Source of the DNA: CBDCUE01 sp965222515
Lineage (GTDB): Bacteria > Pseudomonadota > Alphaproteobacteria > Rickettsiales > JABIRX01
Length of the DNA: 64,000 nt
NCBI GenBank assembly: GCA_965222515.1
Contig: CBDCUE010000019.1
Span: forward strand, 62,001-126,000
Reading direction: 5' to 3'
Shown: piece after piece, positions 1 through 9,697 of the stretch
Layout of the letters: every line of letters begins with the position of its first letter
Numbering within the stretch: the stretch's first letter is position 1
Made by a program: the position numbers and the translations under genes
Notes under the pieces: model-generated
Seen by the model: only the letters and a program-made list of their open reading frames with translations
Databases searched by the model: none
What the model was told of the DNA's origin: nothing

Positions 1-22
1 TATCTTTAATTACCTCAGTCAT
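1..22 (-). CDS. nuoC: NADH-quinone oxidoreductase subunit C, start only (partial)
   Basis: An ATG at 22-20 on the minus strand opens a frame reading MTEVIKD before the window ends. It lies one base after the nuoB stop. The gene order nuoA-nuoB-nuoC is standard for complex I operons, so this is very probably the first seven codons of nuoC. The identification rests on position, since the visible peptide is too short to recognise on its own. Confidence 0.6.
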
Positions 23-23
23 T

Positions 24-584
24 TTATACTATTTTTTTTACTTTAGCTAATCTGCCTTCTGTTCTTTTGATTTTTTTTTGTAATTGTAAAATGCCATAAA
101 GCAAACCTTCCGCACTAGGAGGGCAACCAGGGACATAAACATCAACAGGAATTATTCTGTCGCAACCTCTTACCACCGAATAAGAATAATGATAGTAACC
201 TCCGCCATTAGCACAAGATCCCATAGAAATAACCCATTTTGGTTCAGGCATTTGATCATATACTTTTCTAAGAGCAGGGGCCATTTTGTTGGTTAATGTT
301 CCAGCAACAATCATTACATCTGATTGTCTCGGAGAAGGACGAAAAACCAAGCCAAACCTGTCTAAATCATATCTTGCAGCCGCGGAATGCATCATTTCTA
401 TAGCACAGCAAGCAAGGCCAAAAGTCATAGGCCATAATGAGCCAGTTCTGGCCCAATTAACCAAATTATCTAGTTTGGCCGTTACATAGCCTTTATTATT
501 CATTTGAGTAAAAGTGTCTTGCAAAATATTTTCTTGCTCTTTAGCAAAAGCTCTTTCTTTTCTTTTTTTATCTATTATTCCCAT
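24..584 (-). CDS. nuoB: NADH-quinone oxidoreductase subunit B
   Basis: 186-residue complex I peripheral-arm subunit that binds the terminal Fe-S cluster N2, which passes electrons to ubiquinone. Visible hallmarks are the tandem cysteines in [11 protein letters not shown], the segment [18 protein letters not shown], the cysteine in [18 protein letters not shown] and the last cysteine in [16 protein letters not shown]. Length is normal for alphaproteobacteria. The start codon overlaps the 3' end of nuoA by 10 bases, which suggests translational coupling. nuoC follows directly downstream. Confidence 0.97.
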   Translation of the reverse strand: MGIIDKKRKERAFAKEQENILQDTFTQMNNKGYVTAKLDNLVNWARTGSLWPMTFGLACCAIEMMHSAAARYDLDRFGLVFRPSPRQSDVMIVAGTLTNKMAPALRKVYDQMPEPKWVISMGSCANGGGYYHYSYSVVRGCDRIIPVDVYVPGCPPSAEGLLYGILQLQKKIKRTEGRLAKVKKIV

Positions 585-940
585 TCTAATGCCCCTTTAA
601 ACCATTCATAAATAAATCCCACAGCCAAAATTGTCAAAAAAACCATCATAGACCAAAAACCAACAGCACCTAATGCCCCCAAATTAGCTGCCCAAGGAAA
701 TAAAAAAGCAATTTCTAAGTCAAAAACAATGAATAAGATTGCGATTAAGTAGAATTTTATGTCAAATTTTTGTCTTGCATCCTCAAAAGGCTCAAAACCA
801 CATTCATAAGCTGAAAGTTTTTCTTTATTGCTATATTTAGGAGCGATAACAAAGGGAATTAACATCATCACCACAGAAATAGCAGTAGCTATTGCCAGAA
901 ATATTAAAATAGGTAAGTAGGAAATGATTAGTTCTTTCAT
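575..940 (-). CDS. nuoA: NADH-quinone oxidoreductase subunit A
   Basis: 121-residue membrane subunit of complex I with three hydrophobic segments. The family signature is clear: [20 protein letters not shown] followed by [21 protein letters not shown] chose the ATG at 940 ([14 protein letters not shown]) over the in-frame ATG at 967, because the shorter form matches the usual NuoA length of about 120 residues and starts just before the first membrane helix. It is the first gene of the minus-strand nuo operon, and its end overlaps the start of nuoB. Confidence 0.95.
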   Translation of the reverse strand: MKELIISYLPILIFLAIATAISVVMMLIPFVIAPKYSNKEKLSAYECGFEPFEDARQKFDIKFYLIAILFIVFDLEIAFLFPWAANLGALGAVGFWSMMVFLTILAVGFIYEWFKGALEWE

Positions 941-1037
941 AAGAATAGAGTTAACAATTATCAACATTCGTGATAATAAGTATTTTCTTTTTTAGTTACA
1001 AGATAATTTGTAAAAAATAAATGGCACTGCAACATAA

Positions 1038-1480
1038 CTATAGATAAAAGTTAGGATTAAGATATTTTTTATAGAATAACAGATTTAAACTAGCATAAAT
1101 CATATCAAGGGACTTGGAAAATCTTTTGGTTTTTCTATTAAATCTAGCCAAATAATTCCTAACTAAAGAATTTCTAGCCTCTATAAGAGATGTCTCTGCT
1201 TTAGACTGAATATGCTTGCTAGCAATGTTATAAGTTTCAAACACTATAATAATCTGTGCAAAGATATTTTATGTTATATTTTTTCTCTAACCTTTCTACC
1301 AATTTAATATAAGTCCATTTACTCCTATCTCCTACTTCAAAATCAACAACTTCGTTTTTTCCTCTGTTAAGTGCAATCCATATAAAAACTGCTTCCCCTC
1401 CATGTTTTGGCTTTTTTTTAAATATGTAAACATTTCATCAATCTCTAATATTTTTATATCTTTTTTTTTAAATTATACTA
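1038..1480 (-). pseudogene. Decayed IS1-family transposase (InsB part)
   Basis: Read on the minus strand, broken frames give in order: LEIDEMFTY, then FIWIALNRGKNEVVDFEVGD and RSKWTYIKLVERLE, and after a frameshift the open stretch 1244-1038 with SLIEARNSLVRNYLARFNRK and TKRFSKSLDMIYASLNLLF. These match the order of the IS1 transposase catalytic half (IDELW..., WIA-N-R...GD-RS, then the arginine-rich RNSL...RKTKRFSKS tail). The frame is interrupted and the N-terminal InsA portion is not recognisable here, so this is a dead remnant. A related, better bounded IS1 remnant is at 20494-21044. Confidence 0.75.
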
Positions 1481-1751
1481 TTTTACACACTATTCCCTTT
1501 ATTGTCTATAATTATGTTTCAATGCCAATTTTAAGGCTATATAAAAAAGTCAATAATTAGCTCCACAAGTTACTAGTGTCCAAAACTACCTAGTGGCATT
1601 TTTTGGCAGGGTAAAGACTTCAAAACCCATCTCTTTACAAGTAAAAAAAGGGGGACTACTTGCTTTAGATCTTGATTCGTAAAAAATTATTCTTTTTTTG
1701 CTATTGCAACACAGAGCGAAAGAAGGAAGCTACTATTTTCGAGCCCTTTTT
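1481..1751. other. Non-coding gap, no gene recognised
   Basis: AT-rich intergenic DNA between the IS1 remnant and the TPP-enzyme gene. No open frame with family features was found. The phrase TTTTAAGGCTATATAAAAAA near 1529 resembles a string just after cdiB at about 62906, which may reflect a shared short repeat. Confidence 0.4.
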
Positions 1752-3410
1752 CTAAACTATGCAAGCTTTGTTTTTTAAATCATCAATTAACACTTTGGTA
1801 TTTTCTGAATAATCTACTGCTAGATCTATTAAATGTACTCCTCCTTCCAAAAAGCATTTTTTTATTAAAGGGACAAATTCTTCTGAAGTAGCTGGTCTGT
1901 GACCTTTTGCACCATAGCTTTCTGCATATTGAACAAAATCAGGATTATTGAATTCTAAACCATAATCCTTAAAACCCATACCATATTGTTTCCATCTAAT
2001 CATTCCATAACTACTGTCATTTAAGATTAATACCACTAAATTTAGATTTAATCTCATTGCTGTTTCTAATTCTTGTGAATTCATCATAAAACCGCCATCA
2101 CCACAAATAGCCATTACATTTTTTTCAGGATATAATCTAGCTACCTCCATCGCAGATGGCAAGCCAGCTCCCATAGTGGCAAGTGCATTGTCCAATAAAA
2201 TAGTATTTGGCTCTTTAGCTAAATAATTTCTAGCAAACCATATTTTATATACCCCATTATCCAAAGCAATAACACCATCCCCCGGCATAGCCTCTCTAAC
2301 ATCTGCCACAAATTTTTGTGGTTTCATTGGAAAAGAATTATTGTCTGCATTATCTGTTATATGCTCATCTAAATGATTTTTTACTTTAGCAAAATAAGAA
2401 AAATCTCCTGCTAACTTATCTATATTATCAGTTAAATTAGCAATTGTATTTGCTATATCACCCACTACTTCTAATTGAGGAAAATAAACATTATCAACTA
2501 CAGCTGAAGAAAAATTAATATGAATGACTTTTTGCTTGCCACTATGTTCCATAAAAAATGGAGGTTTTTCTACCACATCATGACCTACATTAATCACCAA
2601 ATCAGACCTATCAATCGCACAATGAATATAATCATCATTAGATAATGCTGCTGTCCCTAAAAATTGCTTGGAATATTCATTAACCACCCCCTTACCCATT
2701 TGAGTATTAAAAAAATAAATTCCAGTTTTTTCAACAAATTCTGATAATGCAGCTCTAACTCTTTTTCTATTTGCCCCTGCTCCTATTAATAATAAAGGTG
2801 TTTTTGCCTCTTTTATCATTTTTACGGCTGCAGTAATTGCCTTAGCATCTGCATGAGCTCTTCTTACTTGGCTTTTTACAAAAATTGGAGGAGTTTTATC
2901 AGTAGACTCTTCTGCTGCTATATCCTCAGGAAGCTCCAAATGAACCGCCCCTGGTCTTTCCTCTGCTGACATTCTAAAAGATTCTCTTACAATTGAAGGA
3001 ATCATATCAACATTTACTATCTGCTTAGTATATTTAGTTATTGGTTGCATCATTCCAATCACATCAATAATTTGAAACTGACCCTGCTTAGATTTTTTAA
3101 TCGGTTTTTGTCCCGTAATCATCATCATAGGAAATGCTCCCAATTGAGCATAAGCAGCACAAGTTACAAAATTAGTGGCTCCAGGTCCTAAAGTTGCCAT
3201 ACAAACCCCTACTTTTCCCGTTAATCTTCCATAAGTTGCTGCCATAAATCCAGCCCCCTGCTCATGTCTTGTTAAAATAAGCTCTATTTTGGATTCTCTA
3301 AGTGCCTCCAACATATCTAAATTTTCTTCCCCTGGAACAGCATAAATTCTCTCCACCCCCTCATTTTCCAAGGCTTTAACAAATAATTCAGATGCATTCA
3401 ATTTTTTCAT
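1752..3410 (-). CDS. Acetolactate synthase-like thiamine-diphosphate enzyme
   Basis: 552-residue TPP-dependent enzyme of the acetohydroxyacid synthase / AlsS family, which condenses two pyruvates to acetolactate. The N-terminal Pyr domain has the catalytic glutamate at about residue 50 in TRHEQGAGFMAATYGRLTGK. The C-terminal PP domain has the TPP/Mg motif ICGDGGFMMNSQELETAMRL ending in ILNDSSYG near residues 435-470. Length fits AlsS or IlvB. No small regulatory subunit gene (ilvN) is next to it, which favours a catabolic AlsS-like role, but other members of this superfamily cannot be excluded. The gene stands alone between intergenic gaps. Confidence 0.85.
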   Translation of the reverse strand: MKKLNASELFVKALENEGVERIYAVPGEENLDMLEALRESKIELILTRHEQGAGFMAATYGRLTGKVGVCMATLGPGATNFVTCAAYAQLGAFPMMMITGQKPIKKSKQGQFQIIDVIGMMQPITKYTKQIVNVDMIPSIVRESFRMSAEERPGAVHLELPEDIAAEESTDKTPPIFVKSQVRRAHADAKAITAAVKMIKEAKTPLLLIGAGANRKRVRAALSEFVEKTGIYFFNTQMGKGVVNEYSKQFLGTAALSNDDYIHCAIDRSDLVINVGHDVVEKPPFFMEHSGKQKVIHINFSSAVVDNVYFPQLEVVGDIANTIANLTDNIDKLAGDFSYFAKVKNHLDEHITDNADNNSFPMKPQKFVADVREAMPGDGVIALDNGVYKIWFARNYLAKEPNTILLDNALATMGAGLPSAMEVARLYPEKNVMAICGDGGFMMNSQELETAMRLNLNLVVLILNDSSYGMIRWKQYGMGFKDYGLEFNNPDFVQYAESYGAKGHRPATSEEFVPLIKKCFLEGGVHLIDLAVDYSENTKVLIDDLKNKACIV

Positions 3411-3686
3411 AATTTTTTAAGTTAAGTTAGTTAGGTACAATTTTGTAATCTATAAAACATTTACACGATTTATTAGCTAAAGTTCTTAATTTAAAATTAA
3501 AGTTACTAGCTATAAATAGCAACAATTTTTATACTTTATTTTTTTATGAGGACATCTTGAGCTAAAAAGATCTTTGCACGGGTTCTTTTTGAGAATTCCC
3601 TATAAACATAAAGATGTTTTTTTGTCAGCGAATAGTGCATATTTATACCCTAGCACAATCGTATAAACAAACAATTTTGTTTTAGT
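3411..3686. other. Non-coding gap with a short repeated phrase
   Basis: No gene seen. Bases about 3613-3647 share a phrase (poly-T, then GTCAGCGAATAGTGCATATT) with 20431-20467 near the IS1 remnant, where it reads GTCAACGAATTAGTGAATAT. Its nature is unknown. Confidence 0.4.
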
Positions 3687-3923
3687 TTATCGTTCATTAT
3701 TCTCTGCCATTTGTTGTTTTATTTTTACATTTTGGGGACAAAAAGATAGATTTAATACTTCATTTTCTTTTTGAATAGCAATTAATTTTTTATCTTTAGT
3801 AATACTTTCTGATCTAAGCTTATTTATTCTATTAATAGATATATTATTTTTTAAAATTAAAGCATCCCTTTCTTCATTTTTAATTGCAAATAAGTTGTTG
3901 CAAAATTTTATAAGTTTATTCAT
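3687..3923 (-). CDS. Small hypothetical protein, probable coiled coil
   Basis: 78-residue basic and polar protein of unknown function. The middle (about residues 15-60) is rich in Lys, Glu, Asn and Ile, with heptad-like spacing of hydrophobics that suggests a helical or coiled-coil segment. No signal peptide or membrane segment is seen. It sits alone between the TPP-enzyme gene and the FMN glutamate-synthase-like gene, on the same strand as both. It may be a real small gene or a chance frame in AT-rich DNA. Confidence 0.4.
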   Translation of the reverse strand: MNKLIKFCNNLFAIKNEERDALILKNNISINRINKLRSESITKDKKLIAIQKENEVLNLSFCPQNVKIKQQMAENNER

Positions 3924-3996
3924 AATTAATATTATTAAAAATCAATAAAACTATACTATTTTAGTTTTATTTCTTTAACTCACATATATTAAGTGG

Positions 3997-5517
3997 TTAT
4001 GCAGCTTCTTTTTCACTAATAGATGGGTATAAAGCTTCCATTGATACAGATTTTCCTCCTGCTATTACTATTCTTGCATGTTTTCTGGTTAAGCCTCTTG
4101 GCTCTTTTACTCCACAAGAATGGGCAATAATACCAACTTCTTTATGCATATTTTTAGCAAAAAATGCAATTCTTTCTGCTTTAGAAGCAGGATCTAAACC
4201 ATATTGCAGTTTTTTGTTATGAGTGGTAACTCCAGTAGGGCAAGTGTTTTTGTTGCATTGTAATGCTTGAATACAACCTAAAGCAAACATAAACCCTCTC
4301 GCTGAATTAACAAAATCTGCTCCAGCACATAATGCCCAAGCAACTTCTGAAGGATTTACCAATTTTCCACTTACACATATTTTTATTCTATCTCTAATTT
4401 TATGTTTTTTTAAAATATTTACTACCAGTGGCAAGCTTTCTTTTATCGGCAAACCCATATTATCAATTAAACTCATAGGAGCAGCTCCAGTTCCTCCATC
4501 AGCACTATCTACAGTGATAAAATCAGGTGCAGATTCTACACCCCTTTTATTAATTTCCTCTGCTAATTCTTCATAAAAATCAAAACTACCAACAACCGCT
4601 TTAAAACCAACAGGTTTTTCTGTAATATCTCTAACATATTTTATCATATCTAATAAATCACCCACAGATTTTATTTCGTGATGACGATTTGGACTAATAG
4701 CATCTTCTCCTTGATGAATTCCTCTTATCTCTGCTACTTCTTCAGTTACTTTAACTTTTGGCAAAATTCCTCCTTTACCAGGCTTTGCTCCTTGGCTTAG
4801 CTTTATTTCAAACATTTTAACTTGTTTGTGAGAAGCCACTTCTTTTATTTTTTTTTCATCAAAACCACCCTCTTTTTTTCTTACCCCAAACTTTGCCGTC
4901 CCTATTTGAAAAACTATATCAGCCCCACCTTCCAAATGATATGGTGACAAGCCTCCTTCACCTGTATTCATCCAAATTCCTGCTTTTTTTGCACCAGCAG
5001 ATAATGCTTTAACAGCAGGAACTGAAATAGCACCATAACTCATTCCAGAAATGTTAAATAATGATGAAGTGGTGTAAGGATATTTTATGTTTTCCCCAAT
5101 AGTTATTGCTTTAGTTGAAGTGCTATCTTCTGATAAGGTGGGAAAAGCACAATTCACAAAAAACACTGTGCCAGTGTCTCTTAAATTTCTAGTAGAGCCA
5201 AAAGCAACAGTAGAATCAACATTTTTTGATGCTCTATAACACCAAGATCTTTCTGCACGGTTAAAAGGCAATTCATCCCTATCTAAAGCAAAGAAATATT
5301 GACGAAAAAACTCTCCTACATGCTCAAAAAAATATCTAAACCTTGCAACTACTGGATAATTTCTTCTTAAAGTGCTGTTTGTTTGGGTTTTATCTCTAAT
5401 ATAAATTACAATAAGAAATAAGAAAAATGAACCAACTGTAAAAACAAATCCATAAGCTAATATCTCTAATATATTTACTACTAAACTATCAGAGACTTGT
5501 GTTACCATATTATCCAT
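3997..5517 (-). CDS. FMN-binding glutamate synthase family protein, membrane-anchored
   Basis: 506-residue protein with one N-terminal transmembrane helix (about residues 15-40) followed by the FMN-binding TIM-barrel domain related to the central domain of glutamate synthase. Recognisable pieces are NTGEGGLSPYHLEGGADIVF, KLSQGAKPGKGGILPKVKV, ISPNRHHEI, TVDSADGGTGAAP, the phosphate-binding CVSGKLVNP, and a cysteine cluster in CIQALQCNKNTCPTGV that resembles the GltS 3Fe-4S ligands. It lacks the glutaminase domain, so it is not a classical GltB. Members of this stand-alone family have poorly known substrates. A half-length IS630-type terminal repeat phrase lies just upstream of its stop side, near 3950. 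Confidence 0.85.
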   Translation of the reverse strand: MDNMVTQVSDSLVVNILEILAYGFVFTVGSFFLFLIVIYIRDKTQTNSTLRRNYPVVARFRYFFEHVGEFFRQYFFALDRDELPFNRAERSWCYRASKNVDSTVAFGSTRNLRDTGTVFFVNCAFPTLSEDSTSTKAITIGENIKYPYTTSSLFNISGMSYGAISVPAVKALSAGAKKAGIWMNTGEGGLSPYHLEGGADIVFQIGTAKFGVRKKEGGFDEKKIKEVASHKQVKMFEIKLSQGAKPGKGGILPKVKVTEEVAEIRGIHQGEDAISPNRHHEIKSVGDLLDMIKYVRDITEKPVGFKAVVGSFDFYEELAEEINKRGVESAPDFITVDSADGGTGAAPMSLIDNMGLPIKESLPLVVNILKKHKIRDRIKICVSGKLVNPSEVAWALCAGADFVNSARGFMFALGCIQALQCNKNTCPTGVTTHNKKLQYGLDPASKAERIAFFAKNMHKEVGIIAHSCGVKEPRGLTRKHARIVIAGGKSVSMEALYPSISEKEAA

Positions 5518-5611
5518 AATGCTATCTTTTTTTATTAATTAATTTACAAATCAAAGATATTAGCTTAAAAAACAAATTGCAATGAATTTAATTTAATTAT
5601 AGCTCAAAATA

Positions 5612-6898
5612 ATGTTTTCATTTAGTCTAATAAATGACCTAGCACTAAAAAAGCATACTCCTTCTGGCATTAGCAAAGAAGAATTAGATGTTGCTACAAA
5701 AAAAGCTAAATTTTTTACCCAAGAAATAATTTCTAATCAAGCAAATATTGCATTGCTTAACATTTGTAATAATGATGAGCAAATTAATATTGCTAAAAAA
5801 GTTGCAAAAGAAATAAATACAAAATATAAAAAATTAGTTATTTTTGGTATCGGCGGTTCTTCTTTTGGCGGGCAGTCTCTTTGTGGCTCTAAATTCTACA
5901 AACATCTTGCTGGAAATATTGAAATATCATTTATTGATAATTTATATTATCATAATTTTAATATTTTTTTAGATAAATTAAATTATTTAGATACTGCTTT
6001 TTTAACTATTTCCAAATCAGGTTCTACGGTTGAGACCTTGTCTCAAATATTAGTAACCACAGATTTTTTTAAAGATCATATAGAAAAATATGGAGCTAAT
6101 AATTTCTATTTTCTTACAGAAGACACAAATAACCCTCTAAAAAAAATCGCAACCTCTTTAAAACAAGAAATAATCCCTCATCAGCAAAAAATCGGCGGGA
6201 GATATAGCTGTTTTACTTCTGTTGCTTTAATTCCTGCATTTTTAGCCAATATTAATCTGCAAAATTATGTGCAGGGAGGAAAAAACATAGTTGATGATTT
6301 TTTAAATAATAAAAATAGCTTGGTGGTGCAAGGAGCTAGCTTGCTATATGCGATTATGCAAAGAAAAATAAGTAATCATGTTTTTATTCCATATCTGCAA
6401 AGACTTTATGAGACTGTATTTTGGTATTCACAGCTTTTTGCAGAATCTTTAGGGAAAAACAATATTGGGATGACTCCTATAAAAGCAATAGGAAGTGTTG
6501 ATCAACATAGCCAATTGCAACTATATTTAGATGGTCCTAAAGATAAATTTTTTACTTTTATCACTCAAAACACCAAAAACATTGGTAATATCATTTCTGT
6601 GCCAAAAAATATGCAAAAAACTATAGATTTTTTAGATAAAAATAAACTGGGAGATGTAATTAATGCAAATTGTTATGCAACCATTGAATCCTTATCAGAA
6701 AGTGATTGTTTGATCAGGGAAATAAGATTTAAAAAATTCTCAGATAAAGCTATGGGAGAATTTTTGATGTTTTTAATGTTAGAAACAATTTTATTAGGCT
6801 ATATGCTAGAAATAGATCCTTTTTCACAGCCAGCAGTAGAAGTTGGTAAGGAAAAAGCTAGAAACATTTTAAGAAAAAACAGTAATACAAAAAAATAA
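5612..6898 (+). CDS. pgi: Glucose-6-phosphate isomerase
   Basis: 428-residue enzyme interconverting glucose-6-P and fructose-6-P. The SIS-domain phosphate loops are visible: [15 protein letters not shown] (about residues 78-92) and [12 protein letters not shown] (about 134-145). The catalytic glutamate is in [12 protein letters not shown], the histidine in [14 protein letters not shown] and the C-terminal lysine in [11 protein letters not shown]. It is shorter than the ~550-residue E. coli enzyme but fits compact bacterial forms. Its stop overlaps the rpe start by one base (TAATG), so the two sugar-phosphate genes are co-translated. Confidence 0.93.
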   Translation: MFSFSLINDLALKKHTPSGISKEELDVATKKAKFFTQEIISNQANIALLNICNNDEQINIAKKVAKEINTKYKKLVIFGIGGSSFGGQSLCGSKFYKHLAGNIEISFIDNLYYHNFNIFLDKLNYLDTAFLTISKSGSTVETLSQILVTTDFFKDHIEKYGANNFYFLTEDTNNPLKKIATSLKQEIIPHQQKIGGRYSCFTSVALIPAFLANINLQNYVQGGKNIVDDFLNNKNSLVVQGASLLYAIMQRKISNHVFIPYLQRLYETVFWYSQLFAESLGKNNIGMTPIKAIGSVDQHSQLQLYLDGPKDKFFTFITQNTKNIGNIISVPKNMQKTIDFLDKNKLGDVINANCYATIESLSESDCLIREIRFKKFSDKAMGEFLMFLMLETILLGYMLEIDPFSQPAVEVGKEKARNILRKNSNTKK

Positions 6899-7545
6899 TG
6901 AGTAATAATATAAAAATATCCCCATCGATTCTGTCAGCAGATTTTTCTTGCTTGGGCAAGGAAATACAAGCAATAGATAAGGCAGGGGCGGATTATATTC
7001 ATATAGATGTGATGGATGGTCATTTTGTGCCTAATATCACCATTGGATCAATGGTAGTAAAAGATCTTAGAAAGCACACTAAAAAACCTTTTGATGTTCA
7101 TTTAATGATTGAAAATCCAGACAATTACATTAAAGATTTTGCAGAAGCAGGGGCGGACATAATAACTATTCACAGTGAGGCCGTCACTCATTTAGATAGA
7201 TCAATAGAATTAATTAAATCATTCGGTAAAAAAGCGGGGGTTAGTTTGGTGCCATCTACTTCTTGCCAAGTATTGGACTATGTTATGGATAAGTTAGATT
7301 TAATTTTAGTAATGACGGTTAATCCAGGTTTTGGCGGGCAAAAATTTATTCTCGCTCAATTAGAAAAAATAGCAAGAATAAAAGAAAAAATAGCAGGGAG
7401 AAACATTGAATTACAAGTAGATGGAGGTATAAACCAAGAAACTGCCAAATTAGTTAAAAAAGCAGGGGCTAATGTTTTAGTAGCAGGTTCTGCTATTTTT
7501 AGCAAGGATAAGAATTACAAAAAAAACATAGCTTTACTTAGGTAA
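6898..7545 (+). CDS. rpe: Ribulose-phosphate 3-epimerase
   Basis: 215-residue TIM-barrel enzyme of the pentose phosphate pathway. Motifs are [16 protein letters not shown] at the start, [16 protein letters not shown] with metal-binding His and Asp, [25 protein letters not shown] and the phosphate-binding [11 protein letters not shown] followed by LVAGSAIF. Length is typical. It forms a two-gene unit with pgi, with a start codon overlapping the pgi stop. This suggests the cell feeds hexose phosphate into pentose phosphates for nucleotide and envelope sugar synthesis. Confidence 0.95.
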   Translation: MSNNIKISPSILSADFSCLGKEIQAIDKAGADYIHIDVMDGHFVPNITIGSMVVKDLRKHTKKPFDVHLMIENPDNYIKDFAEAGADIITIHSEAVTHLDRSIELIKSFGKKAGVSLVPSTSCQVLDYVMDKLDLILVMTVNPGFGGQKFILAQLEKIARIKEKIAGRNIELQVDGGINQETAKLVKKAGANVLVAGSAIFSKDKNYKKNIALLR

Positions 7546-7553
7546 AATATCTT

Positions 7554-8126
7554 TTAAAACTCTTCTTCCTCATTGATGTTTTCCACACTTTCTATTTCAG
7601 GAATAAAATGTTTTAGCATATTTTCTACTCCTTGTTTTAAGGTAACAGCAGAGCTAGGGCAACCACTACAAGCTCCTTGCATCTCTAAATATACTATGCC
7701 ATTTTCATATTTATGAAAGATTATATCTCCACCATCCATAGCAACAGCAGGTCTTACTCTTTCTTCCAAAAGTTCTTTTATTTGCTGAACTATAAAACTA
7801 TCATCTTCTTTTTTAGGTTTTTTAGATTTTTTCTGTTTTTTTGAAACAATATTTCCTCCTGCAATAAAAAAATCTATAATGATTGATAAAATTTCTGTTT
7901 TTAAAACTTTCCACTCTAAATCATCTGTTTTGGTGATGGTAATAAAATCAGAACCAAAAAAAACTCCCCTAATATTTTTGTTTTTAAATAAATTTTCTGC
8001 CAGTGGCGAAGCCTTGCTATCTTTTTTATTGGCAAAAGCCATAGTCTTACCTTTTCCCATCACATCAATTCCAGGCATAAACTTTAAAGTTGATGGATTG
8101 GGGGTTTCTTCAGTTTGGACAAACAT
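7554..8126 (-). CDS. nfuA: NifU-like iron-sulfur carrier protein
   Basis: About 190 residues from the ATG at 8126 (MFVQTEETPNPSTLKFMPG). That is the conserved beginning of the Nfu N-terminal domain, so the upstream in-frame ATG at 8189 is unlikely. The C-terminal NifU domain has VRPAVAMDGGDIIFHKYENG and the cluster-binding CxxC in GACSGCPSSAVTLKQGVENM. The protein receives a 4Fe-4S cluster and delivers it to client apoproteins, such as complex I encoded at the window start. A lysine-rich linker joins the domains. It is convergent with rpe. Confidence 0.93.
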   Translation of the reverse strand: MFVQTEETPNPSTLKFMPGIDVMGKGKTMAFANKKDSKASPLAENLFKNKNIRGVFFGSDFITITKTDDLEWKVLKTEILSIIIDFFIAGGNIVSKKQKKSKKPKKEDDSFIVQQIKELLEERVRPAVAMDGGDIIFHKYENGIVYLEMQGACSGCPSSAVTLKQGVENMLKHFIPEIESVENINEEEEF

Positions 8127-8272
8127 ATTATTTTTAGTTAAGGTTATTATACTCAAAGCAATTGTTCTTTCTTGGAGACTGTGTAGCAATCAAAAAAATT
8201 CCATATAAATGTTGATTATGCAAAATAATTTTATAAAATCTATCTATTTTTTATTTATTATAACAAATTATT

Positions 8273-9691
8273 ATGAAATATCAATATAATATCATCGTTA
8301 TTGGAGCAGGGGCAGGTGGATTGGTGGCTAGCTATATTGGTTCTAAGCTACAAGCTAAAATTGCATTGATTGAAAAAGATAAAATGGGAGGGGATTGTTT
8401 GAATTATGGTTGTGTGCCGAGCAAGGCTATTATTAATGTAGGCAAAATTTTTAAAGAAATTAATGATATAGAAAAGTTAAAAAAATATGGAATAAAAGCT
8501 CAAAAAGCCTCTCTTGATTTTGTTGCAGTAATGGCAAGAGTGCAAAAGATAATCAAAAAAATTGAGCCTCACGATTCTGTTGAAAGATATCAAAAAATGG
8601 GAGTGGATTGTTTTCAAGGACTGGCCAAAATAATTGATAAACATACAGTGCTAGTAAATGGTAAAAAACTCACTGGAAAAAATATAATATTAGCAACTGG
8701 TTCCAGCCCTTTTATTCCAAAAATCAAAGGAATAGAAAAAATTAAATTTTTAACTAGTGATAATATTTGGACAGCTTTTAAAAAAAAGCCTCAAAAAATG
8801 CTGATTATGGGGGGTGGTATTGTAGCTGTTGAATTATCTCAAGCCTTTGCTAGGTTAGGTATTGATATTACTATTTTAATTAGAGGGGAGCATATTTTAT
8901 CAAAGGAAGATGCAGAAGTCCAAAAAATGATAGAAGAAATGTTAGTCCAGGATAAGATAAAAATTATCAAAAAACAGCAAATAATAGAATTATCTAAAGA
9001 TAAAAAAGGAGAGTTTGCTTTTTTGAGAGGAAAAGAAAAGATTTATTTTGATAAATTGCTGATTGCAACAGGTAGAAAAGTAAATATTGACCCTGCTTGG
9101 CTGAAAATAGGTTTAAAAATAGAAAACAAAACTATAAAACATAATCAATTTTTGCAAACAAATATAAAAAACATTTATCTTTGTGGTGATGTTACAGGAA
9201 AATTTCAATTTACTCATATTGCCAGTTATGAGGCTTGGTTTGCTTGTCTTAATTCTTTGTTTTCTCCATTGAAAAAATTTAGCATTAATTATGATCTAAT
9301 TCCCTATGCGGTTTTTTCTGATCCTGAAATTGCTAGAGTAGGGCTTAATGAAAAAGAAGCAAAAGACATAGCTTATCAAAAAACTATTTATGATTTAAAA
9401 GATTTGGATAGGGCAATTATTGAAGATAAAAACCAAGGTTTTGTAAAAGTTCTAACAAAAAAAGATAAAATATTAGGAGTAACTATAATAGGAAGCAGGG
9501 CATCTGATTATATAGCAGAGTTTATTTTAGCAAAAAAATACAATTTAGGAATGGATAAAATTTTAAGTACTATACATATCTACCCCACCTTTGCAGAAGC
9601 AAATAAATTTGCAGCAGGAAAATGGAAAGAAGCAACAACTCCAAAATGGATATTTGGAATGCTAAAGAGGTTTTTTATTTTTAGGAGGTAA
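8273..9691 (+). CDS. FAD-dependent disulfide oxidoreductase, Lpd/MerA-like
   Basis: 472-residue member of the dihydrolipoamide dehydrogenase / mercuric reductase family. It has the FAD dinucleotide fold (VIGAGAGGLVASYIGSK), the redox-active pair in GGDCLNYGCVPSKA, a second NAD(P) fold (MIMGGGIVAVELSQAFARLG), the FAD-binding GDVTGKFQFTHIA and the dimerisation domain. The C-terminal active-site region reads IHIYPTFAEANKFAAGKW, where true dihydrolipoamide dehydrogenases have HPTxSE. The catalytic His-Glu dyad is therefore not intact, and the substrate is uncertain. It is not next to pyruvate or oxoglutarate dehydrogenase genes. Confidence 0.85.
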   Translation: MKYQYNIIVIGAGAGGLVASYIGSKLQAKIALIEKDKMGGDCLNYGCVPSKAIINVGKIFKEINDIEKLKKYGIKAQKASLDFVAVMARVQKIIKKIEPHDSVERYQKMGVDCFQGLAKIIDKHTVLVNGKKLTGKNIILATGSSPFIPKIKGIEKIKFLTSDNIWTAFKKKPQKMLIMGGGIVAVELSQAFARLGIDITILIRGEHILSKEDAEVQKMIEEMLVQDKIKIIKKQQIIELSKDKKGEFAFLRGKEKIYFDKLLIATGRKVNIDPAWLKIGLKIENKTIKHNQFLQTNIKNIYLCGDVTGKFQFTHIASYEAWFACLNSLFSPLKKFSINYDLIPYAVFSDPEIARVGLNEKEAKDIAYQKTIYDLKDLDRAIIEDKNQGFVKVLTKKDKILGVTIIGSRASDYIAEFILAKKYNLGMDKILSTIHIYPTFAEANKFAAGKWKEATTPKWIFGMLKRFFIFRR

Positions 9692-9697
9692 TAAAAA

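Noticed and set aside
1038..1244. A 68-residue small protein of its own.
   Set aside because: Its sequence is the C-terminal end of an IS1-family transposase, and the upstream parts of that gene are found in other frames just beyond it.
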